From an uncultured Flavobacteriaceae bacterium (GTDB lineage: Bacteria > Bacteroidota > Bacteroidia > Flavobacteriales > Flavobacteriaceae): 64,000 nt of DNA. Below the pieces are notes generated by a model. That model was not told the origin of the DNA. It made no database searches and was given only the letters and a program-made list of their open reading frames with translations. The position numbers were made by a program, and so were the translations under genes. Where the stretch lies: the NCBI GenBank assembly GCA_937929935.1, contig CALFUL010000015.1:97395-161394 (forward strand), written 5' to 3'. This document shows positions 9,329 to 17,232 of the stretch, one piece after another (the first letter of the stretch is position 1; every line of letters begins with the position of its first letter).

Positions 9329-9344
9329 TGTTCCACGTGGAACG
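9329..9344. other. parS-like ParB-binding site 2
   Basis: TGTTCCACGTGGAACG contains the perfect 14-bp palindrome GTTCCACGTGGAAC, a known parS variant. It begins 8 bases after the mnmG stop codon, in non-coding DNA, 1.9 kb from site 1. Confidence 0.85.
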
Positions 9345-9404
9345 TATTTGGCAACACACAGAATCTCATCTTATAAATAACTTTTAGTCTATGCCTTTTT
9401 AAAG

Positions 9405-9412
9405 TATCTTCG
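9405..9412 (+). promoter_or_regulatory. Candidate -7 element for the 9451 methyltransferase
   Basis: TATCTTCG resembles TAnnTTTG with one change (TTCG for TTTG) and lies 38 bases before the ATG. No convincing -33 element. Confidence 0.4.
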
Positions 9413-9450
9413 CCTTTCAAATAAGCAACACTCCTCTAGCGCAAACTACA

Positions 9451-10287
9451 ATGAAATCCTTTCTCAAGACCAAAGACTATTCCGTTACCGGTGATGAATT
9501 TGAACTGCTTTATGATGAAGGTTTAGACATGCTTATTACCACGCCGCAACCAGAAAATCTTGTTTCTTATTATGAAAGCGAAAAGTATATTTCACATACT
9601 GATGCTAAGATATCTTTAGTCGACAAACTGTATCATTTGATTAAAGGGTTTAGCTTAAAAAGAAAATTATCATTGATTTCTCATTTTTCAAAATCATCAA
9701 AAACACTACTTGATATTGGTGCAGGCACAGGCGATTTTTTGTTGAAGGCGAAACATAATAAATGGGTAACTGAAGGGGTAGAACCAAACTCTAAAGCAAG
9801 AATGAAAGCGCTTGATAAAGGGTTGTCATTATTAACTTCAATGGAGTCGTTGCCCAGTAAAAAATATCAGGTCATAACCTTATGGCATGTTTTAGAACAT
9901 ATGCCTGATCTTGAAAATCAAATTTTAAAAATGCTTTGGCATCTAGAAGAGAGTGGAACGTTGGTTATAGCGGTTCCTAATTTTAATTCTTTTGATGCAA
10001 AACATTATGGTAAATTTTGGGCGGCTTATGACACACCAAGACATTTATGGCATTTTTCTAGAACATCAATTGAAAAACTATTTGCTGAAAAAGGATTGAA
10101 AGTTATAAAAACAAAACCAATGATATTCGATTCTTTTTATGTTTCAATTTTATCTGAAAAATATAAGTCAGATAAAAAAGGACTTGGTTCTTTGGTAAAA
10201 GCTTTTTGCGTTGGCCTTTATTCAAATATGGCTGCCTGGAGAACAAAAGAATACTCCTCTTTAATTTACATCCTTCAAAAGAGCTAA
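9451..10287 (+). CDS. Class I SAM-dependent methyltransferase
   Basis: 278 residues. SAM-binding motif I is LLDIGAGTGDFL (about residues 86-97); motif II/post-I features include TLWHVLEHMPDLENQ (about 146-160), typical of the Methyltransf_11/23 families. An N-terminal extension of some 80 residues with a TPQPENLVSYYESEKYI segment resembles flavobacterial methyltransferases commonly found beside mnmG. The substrate cannot be read from the sequence; small molecules, lipids or sugars are possible. It has its own start region after parS site 2, so it is probably transcribed separately from mnmG. Confidence 0.88.
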   Translation: MKSFLKTKDYSVTGDEFELLYDEGLDMLITTPQPENLVSYYESEKYISHTDAKISLVDKLYHLIKGFSLKRKLSLISHFSKSSKTLLDIGAGTGDFLLKAKHNKWVTEGVEPNSKARMKALDKGLSLLTSMESLPSKKYQVITLWHVLEHMPDLENQILKMLWHLEESGTLVIAVPNFNSFDAKHYGKFWAAYDTPRHLWHFSRTSIEKLFAEKGLKVIKTKPMIFDSFYVSILSEKYKSDKKGLGSLVKAFCVGLYSNMAAWRTKEYSSLIYILQKS

Positions 10288-10477
10288 ATCTAATTTTAAA
10301 GCGATTTCTGAGTGTTTTAGGCAGTGTGATGAATAATGTGTTGCCTGATTCTTTTTGTTGCAAAATAGACCTTAAAGAGCGCGTGGTTTTCAATAAATTT
10401 ATCTTATATCATTATATATTTTATATAGAGCCTCTCTATTGTTGAATTTTGATGAATCTCATTCAAAATGCTTTTCC

Positions 10478-10485
10478 TATTTTTG
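10478..10485 (+). promoter_or_regulatory. -7 element for the OmpH-like gene
   Basis: TATTTTTG matches TAnnTTTG and lies 23 bases before the ATG at 10509. The upstream -33 element is not clear. Confidence 0.55.
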
Positions 10486-10508
10486 CGCAACTTGAAAATT
10501 AAAATCAA

Positions 10509-11018
10509 ATGAAAAATTTAGTAGTAATAGCTGCGGCAATGTTGCTTTTCTCATGTGAGCAGCAAAAATTAGCTTATGTTGACAACAACAAAATGCTTGA
10601 AGAATATCAAGAAAAAATTGATATTGAAGCAAATTTTAAAATGAAGTCAGATAAGCTGACTCAAAAAAGAGATAGTATTTCTCAAGCATATCAAATTGAA
10701 GCGCAGGCGTTTCAATTAAGAGCGCAAAAATTATCAGATAAAAAAGCGCAAGAAGAATATGGTTTGATTCAACAAAGAGCTCAATTTATGGGACAGCAAT
10801 TGCAACAAGAAGAACAAAGTTTGCAAATGGCTGGTCGCGTTGAAATGGACAGCATGGTAATCAAAGTAAAAAAATCTATTGGAGCTTACGGAAAGTCAAA
10901 AGGATACTCTTATGTTTTCTCAGGTGGCGACGGAGGTAGTGTTATTTACGGACCTGAAGCAGCTGATATAACTGAAGAGATTGTTAAGATTTTAAATGAC
11001 AATTACAAAAATGAGTAG
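10509..11018 (+). CDS. OmpH/Skp-family periplasmic chaperone-like lipoprotein
   Basis: 169 residues. A lipoprotein signal ends in the lipobox LLFSC (Cys16). After it comes LAYVDNNKMLEEYQE, the usual start of an OmpH/Skp chain, then a long Gln/Glu/Lys-rich helical arm (about residues 30-120) and the C-terminal beta strands VFSGGDGGSVIYGPEAADIT. Skp proteins are trimeric chaperones that hold unfolded outer-membrane proteins in the periplasm. Here a lipid anchor is predicted, which would fix the chaperone to a membrane. It is a single gene with its own promoter and a strong terminator at 11044-11078. Confidence 0.85.
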   Translation: MKNLVVIAAAMLLFSCEQQKLAYVDNNKMLEEYQEKIDIEANFKMKSDKLTQKRDSISQAYQIEAQAFQLRAQKLSDKKAQEEYGLIQQRAQFMGQQLQQEEQSLQMAGRVEMDSMVIKVKKSIGAYGKSKGYSYVFSGGDGGSVIYGPEAADITEEIVKILNDNYKNE

Positions 11019-11043
11019 GGCTCTTTTAAATAAAATAAAATAG

Positions 11044-11078
11044 AAAAAAATCCATATCAACGCGATATGGATTTTTTT
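11044..11078. terminator. Bidirectional rho-independent terminator
   Basis: Perfect 8-bp stem TCCATATC / GATATGGA (11051-11058 with 11064-11071), loop AACGC, A-run before and T-run after. It separates the convergent OmpH-like gene (+) and DoxX gene (-). Confidence 0.9.
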
Positions 11079-11476
11079 TATAGCTGTAATAGAAATACCA
11101 AAAAGATGGCGGGTATAAAATACACTGCAATAGTCATTGCCCCAGCATAATCTTTGGCAATTCTTTGCCCAAACAATAACATTAGTAACGCAACACATGA
11201 TGTGATTGCACCATAAAAAGCAATTGTGTTGGCTCCCGATGTAATCATTTGAAATACACCTATAGCACACAAAACACCCGCAACTAATTCTATAATAAGT
11301 ACAGTGCCTAAAAGAAGCGGAACCAGGTTTTTAAAAGGTGTTTTTTCAAAATGACCTTTTAGCCAGCCTAAATTTCCTTTCCAATCAACTAGTTTATCAA
11401 CCCCACTTTGTAAAAAAGTAATGACCATAAAAAGTAGCAATAAAATTTCTGCAGCATATTCTGTTAATTGACTCAT
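11078..11476 (-). CDS. DoxX-like four-helix membrane protein
   Basis: 132 residues with four hydrophobic helices (about 8-25, 48-70, 75-97, 108-130) and the sequence LLLLFMVITFLQSGVDKLVDWKGN, typical of DoxX-like small membrane proteins. The molecular function of these proteins is mostly unknown; some take part in oxidoreductase or thiosulfate systems. It lies 21 bases downstream of holB on the same strand, so cotranscription from the holB promoter is likely. Confidence 0.75.
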   Translation of the reverse strand: MSQLTEYAAEILLLLFMVITFLQSGVDKLVDWKGNLGWLKGHFEKTPFKNLVPLLLGTVLIIELVAGVLCAIGVFQMITSGANTIAFYGAITSCVALLMLLFGQRIAKDYAGAMTIAVYFIPAIFLVFLLQL

Positions 11477-11497
11477 AATTAGATATTTATGTTAATT

Positions 11498-12664
11498 TCA
11501 TGAAGCTTGATAAGCACTATTTTTTTGATGTATTAATCGGGTTAATTTGATTGATAAATCTGTAAAAATAATTTTGGAATTACCATTTCGTTCGACATGA
11601 TAAATTGATTCTTCAAGAATTTCAACAATACTTAAAATGTTGTTTTCGTGAATAAAAGGCGCGAATTTTTTTAAATCAAATTGTTCAGTGTGAAACTTTA
11701 AAAAAGATAATGAGGGTACTCCAAAATTAATCAACATAGCCTGTCTAATGACAACCAAACAATACTGTAAAAATTTCTTTTGTGTTTCACGACCGTTTTT
11801 TGCAACCTCCTCGCTCCATGATAACAAATCTTTAATTGCCTCTTTGTTTCCTTTGGCCTTAAAGGCTGTTCTAACCCAATACACAAACCATTTTTCAAAG
11901 ACCAAATCTTCAGAATCATTATTTATCAAATCAAGGGCTTTATTAAAATTGCCGTTAGCTTCATGCGCTAAGCGAAGGGCGTTCTCTTTAGAAACCCCTT
12001 TTTTAATGAGACCATCAGCAATAGATTGTTCTGCTAAAGGCGGAAAATGTAAAATCTGACATCTTGATTTAATGGTTTGAATGATCTGTTCTTCATCTTC
12101 AGTAACTAAAATGAAAACAGTTTTTTCTGGGGGTTCTTCAATGAGCTTCAATAATTTATTTGAAGCTGATGAATTTAATTTTTCCGCCATCCATATAAGC
12201 ATAACCCTATAACCGCCTTCATATGGTTTTAACGAAAGTTTTTTTGAAATTGAAGCCGCTTCATCTACGCCAATTTGAGCTTGTTTTTTTTCAATTCCGA
12301 TAGCACGATACCAATCAAAAAGATTGCCATATGGTTGTTCTTTGACAAATGATATCCAATCTTTAATATAGTGGTCACTTACTGCATGACTTTTAATTTT
12401 TTCAGAATTTGCCGTCGGGTATACAAAATGCATATCAGGATGCGATAAGGAATCAAATTTCAAATTACAAACACTATTGCTTCCTTCGTTTTCAGCATTT
12501 TGATTTGAACAAATGATATATTGAGCATAGGCAATTGCCATGGCTAAAGTACCCGTGCCTTCACCACCTACAAATAATTGTGCGCTAGGAATTCTACCCG
12601 CATCAGCACTTAATGCAAGATGTTTTTTAATATGATTAAGCCCTAAAATTTCTTTGAAAAGCAT
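11498..12664 (-). CDS. holB: DNA polymerase III subunit delta'
   Basis: 388 residues. Subunit delta' is part of the clamp loader that opens the beta sliding clamp. The opening LFKEILGLNHIKKHLALS, the degenerate P-loop GGEGTGTLAMA (the catalytic Lys is missing, as is normal for delta', which does not hydrolyse ATP), the SNKLLKLIEEPPEKTVFIL segment and the TIKSRCQIL sensor region match the AAA+ fold. The usual four-Cys zinc module looks reduced: only two Cys are seen around residues 53-67. Its promoter motif lies only 4 bases from the ATG, suggesting a leaderless message. Confidence 0.92.
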   Translation of the reverse strand: MLFKEILGLNHIKKHLALSADAGRIPSAQLFVGGEGTGTLAMAIAYAQYIICSNQNAENEGSNSVCNLKFDSLSHPDMHFVYPTANSEKIKSHAVSDHYIKDWISFVKEQPYGNLFDWYRAIGIEKKQAQIGVDEAASISKKLSLKPYEGGYRVMLIWMAEKLNSSASNKLLKLIEEPPEKTVFILVTEDEEQIIQTIKSRCQILHFPPLAEQSIADGLIKKGVSKENALRLAHEANGNFNKALDLINNDSEDLVFEKWFVYWVRTAFKAKGNKEAIKDLLSWSEEVAKNGRETQKKFLQYCLVVIRQAMLINFGVPSLSFLKFHTEQFDLKKFAPFIHENNILSIVEILEESIYHVERNGNSKIIFTDLSIKLTRLIHQKNSAYQAS

Positions 12665-12668
12665 AAAT

Positions 12669-12676
12669 CAAATATA
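12669..12676 (-). promoter_or_regulatory. -7 element for holB, very close to the start codon
   Basis: On the minus strand TATATTTG matches TAnnTTTG and ends 4 bases before the ATG at 12664. The transcript would start at or within a few bases of the ATG. Confidence 0.5.
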
Positions 12677-12782
12677 CCTTTTTCGTTTTAATATAAATTT
12701 TAAAAAATAGTAACTCTTCAATTCATTCAAACCCATCAAAAAAGCCTTTATAATTGGCTTAAAAATAACAAAACACACTTTA

Positions 12783-12809
12783 TTTGAACCATAGAAATCT
12801 TTACATTTG
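12783..12809 (+). promoter_or_regulatory. pgk promoter
   Basis: TACATTTG (12802-12809) matches TAnnTTTG; TTTG at 12783-12786 is a possible -33 element with a spacing shorter than usual. It lies 21 bases before the chosen pgk ATG at 12831, which supports that start over an in-frame ATG at 12807, which overlaps the promoter motif. Confidence 0.6.
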
Positions 12810-12830
12810 CCATTCGCTAAATTTTGCATA

Positions 12831-14021
12831 ATGAAGACTATAACAGATTTTAATTTTGAAAACAAAAAGGTACTTATTCGTGTTGATTTCAACGTGCCAC
12901 TAGATAATGAATTCAATGTTACTGATACCAGTAGAATTGAAGCCGCAAAACCAACTATTATTAAGGTTTTAGAAGATGGCGGAAGCGTTGTTTTGATGAG
13001 TCACTTAGGCAGACCTAAAGGCAAAGTAAATCAAGATTTGTCATTACAGCACATTTGCCAAACGGTATCTGAAGTTATAGGGGTTCAAGTCAAATTTAGT
13101 AGTGAATGTACAGGCGAAAGTGTTGAAAATGTAGTTGCTGAATTGAATATGGGCGAAGTTCTTTTATTAGAGAATTTACGTTTTCATGCTGAAGAAACAA
13201 ATGGCGATAAAGATTTTGCTGAGCAACTTTCGAAACTAGGAGATATTTATATTAATGATGCCTTTGGTACCGCGCACCGTGCTCATGCTTCAACCACGGT
13301 TGTGGCTCAGTTTTTTCCGGAAAACAAATGTTTCGGACTTCTATTGGCGAAAGAAATCGATGCCATTGAAAAAGTAATGCAGACCGGTGAGAAACCAATT
13401 CTTGCTATTTTAGGAGGGGCTAAAGTTTCTTCTAAAATTACCATTATTGAAAACATCTTAGATAAAGTTGATCACCTAATTATAGGAGGCGGTATGACCT
13501 ATACATTTATTAAAGCGCAAGGCGGAAAAGTAGGCGAATCAATTTGCGAAGATGACAAGATGGATTTGGCATTGAGTATATTGAAGAAAGCAAAAGAAAA
13601 AGGAGTTGAAGTTCATATTCCGGTTGATGTTTTGGCGGCCAATGATTTTTCAAATGATGCTGAGACTAAAATAATTGATGTTGATAAAATCGAGAATGGC
13701 TGGCAAGGGTTAGACGCAGGACCCCGAACCCTTGAAAATTTCAAAAAAGTAATTTTGGCTAGTAAAACCATTTTATGGAATGGCCCCGTTGGCGTTTTTG
13801 AAATGGAAAAATTCGCACTTGGCACTAAAGCCATTGGCAATTATATTGATGAGGCTACAAAAAACGGAGCTTTTTCTTTAGTAGGTGGGGGCGATTCTGT
13901 AGCTGCTGTTAAACAATTTGGCTTTGCTGATAAAGTGAGTTATGTATCAACAGGGGGTGGCGCAATGCTAGAAAGCCTTGAAGGAAAAACGCTTCCGGGT
14001 ATCGCTGCAATAGAAGGGTAA
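12831..14021 (+). CDS. pgk: Phosphoglycerate kinase
   Basis: 396 residues, standard length. It interconverts 1,3-bisphosphoglycerate and 3-phosphoglycerate with ADP/ATP in glycolysis. The N-terminal substrate motif [13 protein letters not shown], the SHLGRPKG and [15 protein letters not shown] substrate loops, [17 protein letters not shown] and the nucleotide loop GGGDSVAAV are all present. ATG 12831 is chosen because the -7 promoter motif covers the earlier ATG at 12807 and the family begins at MKTITDFNF. Divergent from holB. Downstream 14022-14124 has only a weak AT-rich hairpin. Confidence 0.98.
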   Translation: MKTITDFNFENKKVLIRVDFNVPLDNEFNVTDTSRIEAAKPTIIKVLEDGGSVVLMSHLGRPKGKVNQDLSLQHICQTVSEVIGVQVKFSSECTGESVENVVAELNMGEVLLLENLRFHAEETNGDKDFAEQLSKLGDIYINDAFGTAHRAHASTTVVAQFFPENKCFGLLLAKEIDAIEKVMQTGEKPILAILGGAKVSSKITIIENILDKVDHLIIGGGMTYTFIKAQGGKVGESICEDDKMDLALSILKKAKEKGVEVHIPVDVLAANDFSNDAETKIIDVDKIENGWQGLDAGPRTLENFKKVILASKTILWNGPVGVFEMEKFALGTKAIGNYIDEATKNGAFSLVGGGDSVAAVKQFGFADKVSYVSTGGGAMLESLEGKTLPGIAAIEG

Positions 14022-14124
14022 TAGGTTGTTTTTGCAAGAACTAAAGCGTTTTATTGTCAATAAAATTTCTTTCTTTCTTTTAAAAATGCGACTTTAGCTA
14101 TCGTCCTAATCTCACAAAGAAAAC

Positions 14125-15774
14125 ATGAAATCAATACATATTCTCTTTTCTGCGGCACTTTCTTTTTTCTTTGTTGCCAGTTCTTTACATGCGCAAACAC
14201 CAATAAATGATTCTATTGTCAATCAAACAGATAGTCTAAAAATTAGCAAGAATAAAGCGTTAGATTCTACTTCAACTAAGGTCATTAGTGACGTACTTAA
14301 TGATGAGATTAGCACCCCAATAGCTGCTGAAACAATTTTGTATAGCGTTAAAAAGAACAATGAATTTAATCTTCAAGATAATAAGCAGGCGGCGCACTAT
14401 GATAGTTTATGGCTGAAAGAACTTCATCAACTTGCCTCATTATCAGATGAGATGCATGAATTTGTTATTAGCAAAGAAACGCAGACTTATGAAGGCGTTG
14501 AAATTAATACAGACACCCTGAAAAAACGGCTGGCCTTATTAAATCAAAAAACCCCTTTCAACATTGTTTACAACCCCTCTCTTGAATCAGTAATCAAATC
14601 GTTTTTAAGTAGAAAACGAGGATTAATGAATCGAATGCTTACGGTTAGCCAATTCTATTTTCCTCTTTTTGAGCAAGAATTCGATAATCATGACATTCCT
14701 GTTGAAATGAAATATTTAGCCATTGTTGAATCAGCGCTAAACCCAAAGGCTCGATCAAGAGTGGGGGCAACGGGGCTATGGCAATTTATGTACGGTACAG
14801 GTAAAGAGCATGGTCTCGAAGTAAATAGTTATGTTGATGAACGTTCAGATCCCATTAAATCAACAAGGGCAGCGAGTGAATATTTGAATAGAGTATATAA
14901 GGTTTTTAATGATTGGGATCTAGCTTTGGCTGCCTACAATTCTGGCCCAGGTAATGTCAATAAGGCGATTAGAAGGTCTGGCGGGTATAAGAATTATTGG
15001 AATATTAGAAGAAATTTACCCAGAGAAACTGCCGGATATGTTCCAGCATTTATTGCCACCATGTACCTTTTTGAATATGCTGAAGAACATGGTTTAAAAG
15101 GACAAAAAATTGACCGCCCTTATTTTGAAACTGATACGGTTCACATCAAAAGCCTTATAACGTTTGACCAAATTTCAAAGCTAGTTGATATTAGTGTGGA
15201 AGAGCTTGAGGTTTTAAACCCATCGTATAAACTAAAAGTAATACCTTTTGTAAAAGGCAAAAATTATTACTTGAGGTTACCCACAAAGGCAATGGGAAGA
15301 TTTGTTTCTAATGAAGATGCTATTTATGCCTATGTTGAAAAAGAACTGAATAGTAAAGAGAGTCCGTTGCCAGCTTTAGTGAAACAAGCATCGCAAAACA
15401 GAATTAGATATCGAGTTAGAAGTGGTGATTACTTGGGTAAGATAGCTGAACGTTATGGCGTTGGGGTAAGTCAAATTAAAAATTGGAATGGTCTTCGAAG
15501 CAACAACCTCAGAGTTGGGCAACGTTTAACCATTTACCCTAGAGGTTCAAATGTGAAGCCCAAAGTGGCAGCAAATACAACCAATAAAAAGACAAAAACA
15601 TCATCTCAACCAAGCAATGGCAAAGTTCATGTTGTTAAAAGTGGCGACTCACTTTGGACAATCTCCAGAAAATATCCTGGAATAAGTATTGAAGATTTAC
15701 GAAAATGGAACGGTATTAGTGGTAACAACTTAAAACCGGGCATGAAATTAAATCTTTGTGATTGCTCATCTTAA
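14125..15774 (+). CDS. MltD-type membrane-bound lytic murein transglycosylase with LysM repeats
   Basis: 549 residues with a signal peptide (to about residue 23, ...SSLHAQ). A soluble lytic transglycosylase (SLT) domain spans about 160-330: the catalytic Glu is in AIVESALNPKARS, followed by GATGLWQFMYGTG and AAYNSGPGNVNKAI. Two clear LysM modules follow at about 426-472 (YRVRSGDYLGKIAERYGV) and 498-545 (HVVKSGDSLWTISRKYPG); a weaker LysM-like segment precedes them at about 340-385. The enzyme cleaves peptidoglycan to 1,6-anhydro products in the periplasm. It is 14 bases upstream of the DUF4837 gene, likely one operon. Confidence 0.93.
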   Translation: MKSIHILFSAALSFFFVASSLHAQTPINDSIVNQTDSLKISKNKALDSTSTKVISDVLNDEISTPIAAETILYSVKKNNEFNLQDNKQAAHYDSLWLKELHQLASLSDEMHEFVISKETQTYEGVEINTDTLKKRLALLNQKTPFNIVYNPSLESVIKSFLSRKRGLMNRMLTVSQFYFPLFEQEFDNHDIPVEMKYLAIVESALNPKARSRVGATGLWQFMYGTGKEHGLEVNSYVDERSDPIKSTRAASEYLNRVYKVFNDWDLALAAYNSGPGNVNKAIRRSGGYKNYWNIRRNLPRETAGYVPAFIATMYLFEYAEEHGLKGQKIDRPYFETDTVHIKSLITFDQISKLVDISVEELEVLNPSYKLKVIPFVKGKNYYLRLPTKAMGRFVSNEDAIYAYVEKELNSKESPLPALVKQASQNRIRYRVRSGDYLGKIAERYGVGVSQIKNWNGLRSNNLRVGQRLTIYPRGSNVKPKVAANTTNKKTKTSSQPSNGKVHVVKSGDSLWTISRKYPGISIEDLRKWNGISGNNLKPGMKLNLCDCSS

Positions 15775-15788
15775 TTTAAAGCATTCAA

Positions 15789-16784
15789 ATGAAATACAGT
15801 AAACTCATTCTAGCGCTCTTATTTTTCATAGTTATTTCTTGTGATGAAAAAAAGAAAGTCTACAAGGCGCAATCAATAGGTGCGATTAATTCTGTTACCG
15901 TTGTTATTGACAATGATTTATGGAATGGCGAAGTAGGAGATCAGTTACGTAGTCATTTTGCCTCACCAATTATTGGTTTAACATGGGATGAACCTTTGTT
16001 TACACTTAACCAAGTACCTCACAAAGTTTTCTCTGGTGCGCTTCGCAAAACAAGAGCTATTATTTACGTTAAAAAAGACACTCTAAATAGCGCTCATCTT
16101 AAACAAGATATGTTTGCAAGGCCTCAACGTGTTGCAGTTATCAAAGGCACTACAAATGAAGAGCTAATTCAAAATATCAATGAAAAAGCAGCGCAAATAA
16201 GTCGATCATTTAAAAGTTTAGAGCTAAGTGAGGCACAGCAGCGGTTTTTAAAATCATTAAATAAAGACAAAACTTTAAGTGAAGAATTTAATATAACATT
16301 GAATATACCGTCTATTTACAAAGTGGGTAAGCGAGAAAAGAATTTTGTTTGGATAGATCGTCAGATACCAAAAGGTCACGCAAACATTGTGGCTTACGCC
16401 ATGCCAAATACTAGTTTTAGAAATGACTCAACCTTGTTAACTGATATTATTAGAATGCGTGATTCAATAGGCGCTGCATATTTGCCTGGTGAAGATATAC
16501 CTGGTTTAGTAACCCATATGAGAACAGAGCAGGCATTTTCACCTTCAGTTTTTGAAACAGAAATTGCTGGCAGAAAAGCCTATGAAGTTCGTGGTATTTG
16601 GGATGTTAAGAATGATTATATGGCAGGCCCATTTTTAACTTATATTATTGATGATACCAATAATAACCGTAAGTTGGTTTTAGAAGGATTTACCTATGCG
16701 CCTGCAACCAATAAACGCGATGATATGTTTCAACTTGAAGCGATCATGAAAACCGTTAAGTTTTTAGAAGAAGAATCGCTCTAG
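15789..16784 (+). CDS. DUF4837 family lipoprotein
   Basis: 331 residues. The lipoprotein signal ends FIVISC (Cys18). The rest, with SVTVVIDNDLWNGEVGDQLR near the start and TYIIDDTNNNRKLVLEGFTYAP near the end, matches the DUF4837 family of Bacteroidota, whose function is unknown. It follows the MltD-type gene by 14 bases, and the same neighbour pairing suggests an envelope role connected to cell-wall turnover (inference). Transcription should end at the hairpin at 16904-16932. Confidence 0.85.
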   Translation: MKYSKLILALLFFIVISCDEKKKVYKAQSIGAINSVTVVIDNDLWNGEVGDQLRSHFASPIIGLTWDEPLFTLNQVPHKVFSGALRKTRAIIYVKKDTLNSAHLKQDMFARPQRVAVIKGTTNEELIQNINEKAAQISRSFKSLELSEAQQRFLKSLNKDKTLSEEFNITLNIPSIYKVGKREKNFVWIDRQIPKGHANIVAYAMPNTSFRNDSTLLTDIIRMRDSIGAAYLPGEDIPGLVTHMRTEQAFSPSVFETEIAGRKAYEVRGIWDVKNDYMAGPFLTYIIDDTNNNRKLVLEGFTYAPATNKRDDMFQLEAIMKTVKFLEEESL

Positions 16785-16903
16785 GCGGTTTTTATGAGCG
16801 TTTAGCAAAAAGTGAGGCTTGAAAACCTGAAAAGGGCTTAGAACAGCTGAAAATTCATTTACAAAGGAGTTGTTAGCTGCCCAGAACTAGAAAAAGCAAA
16901 AAT

Positions 16904-16932
16904 AAAAAAAGCACCTGTGAAGGTGCTTTTTT
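16904..16932. terminator. Bidirectional rho-independent terminator
   Basis: Stem GCACCT (16911-16916) / AGGTGC (16921-16926) with loop GTGA, seven A before and six T after. It serves the MltD-DUF4837 unit (+) and the small membrane gene on the minus strand. Confidence 0.85.
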
Positions 16933-16951
16933 GGTTAGGTTGGTTAACATA

Positions 16952-17122
16952 TTAATCAAAGGCAAAGCCAGTAATTACTCTGAAAATAAATGCGTAAAGA
17001 ACAATTAAGAAACTTAAAAAACAAAACCATGAAAATACTTTAAAAAAAGATTTAATGAATTTATTTCCCAGGTTCTTAAAAGCTTCTAAATAAATTTCTT
17101 TTAAAAGGGTAATGTTTTTCAT
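16952..17122 (-). CDS. Small single-span membrane protein, DUF6747-type
   Basis: 56 codons starting ATG at 17122, read by hand. The product begins MKNITLLKEIYLEAFKNLGN, continues with a hydrophobic helix (about residues 29-48, FSWFCFLSFLIVLYAFIF) and ends RVITGFAFD. This pattern agrees with my memory of flavobacterial DUF6747 proteins of similar length. Function unknown. It ends 20 bases before a shared terminator on its side, which supports its being a real expressed gene. No strong promoter motif is obvious upstream. Confidence 0.72.
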   Translation of the reverse strand: MKNITLLKEIYLEAFKNLGNKFIKSFFKVFSWFCFLSFLIVLYAFIFRVITGFAFD

Positions 17123-17198
17123 GATGGATTGGATTTGGGATTCAATATACCTATAACTCTATAGCTATATTTTAAGTGCATTTACCCTCTATATTTGT

Positions 17199-17227
17199 TG
17201 TGAATAACGTGAATAAAGTTGTGAAAC
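17199..17227. repeat. Tandem DnaA-box-like nonamers
   Basis: TGTGAATAA (17199-17207) is followed directly by CGTGAATAA (17208-17216), then after two bases TTGTGAAAC. The first resembles the complement of a relaxed DnaA box (TTATTCACA). The repeat lies in the short gap between the small membrane gene and the 3' end of the OmpA/PD40 gene. No AT-rich unwinding region or dnaA gene is seen, so an origin role is not supported. Confidence 0.3.
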
Positions 17228-17232
17228 GATTT

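Noticed and set aside
10206..10445. 79-codon plus-strand frame after the methyltransferase
   Set aside because: Starts inside the methyltransferase gene in another frame, no ribosome site, no recognisable features; the 10288-10508 gap appears non-coding.
12807..12830. Earlier ATG for pgk
   Set aside because: It overlaps the TAnnTTTG promoter motif, and the extra residues are not part of the Pgk family N-terminus.
14041..14085. AT-rich hairpin and TTTC repeats after pgk as a terminator
   Set aside because: The stem (TTTTATTG/CAATAAAA) has almost no GC pairs; too weak to report as a feature.
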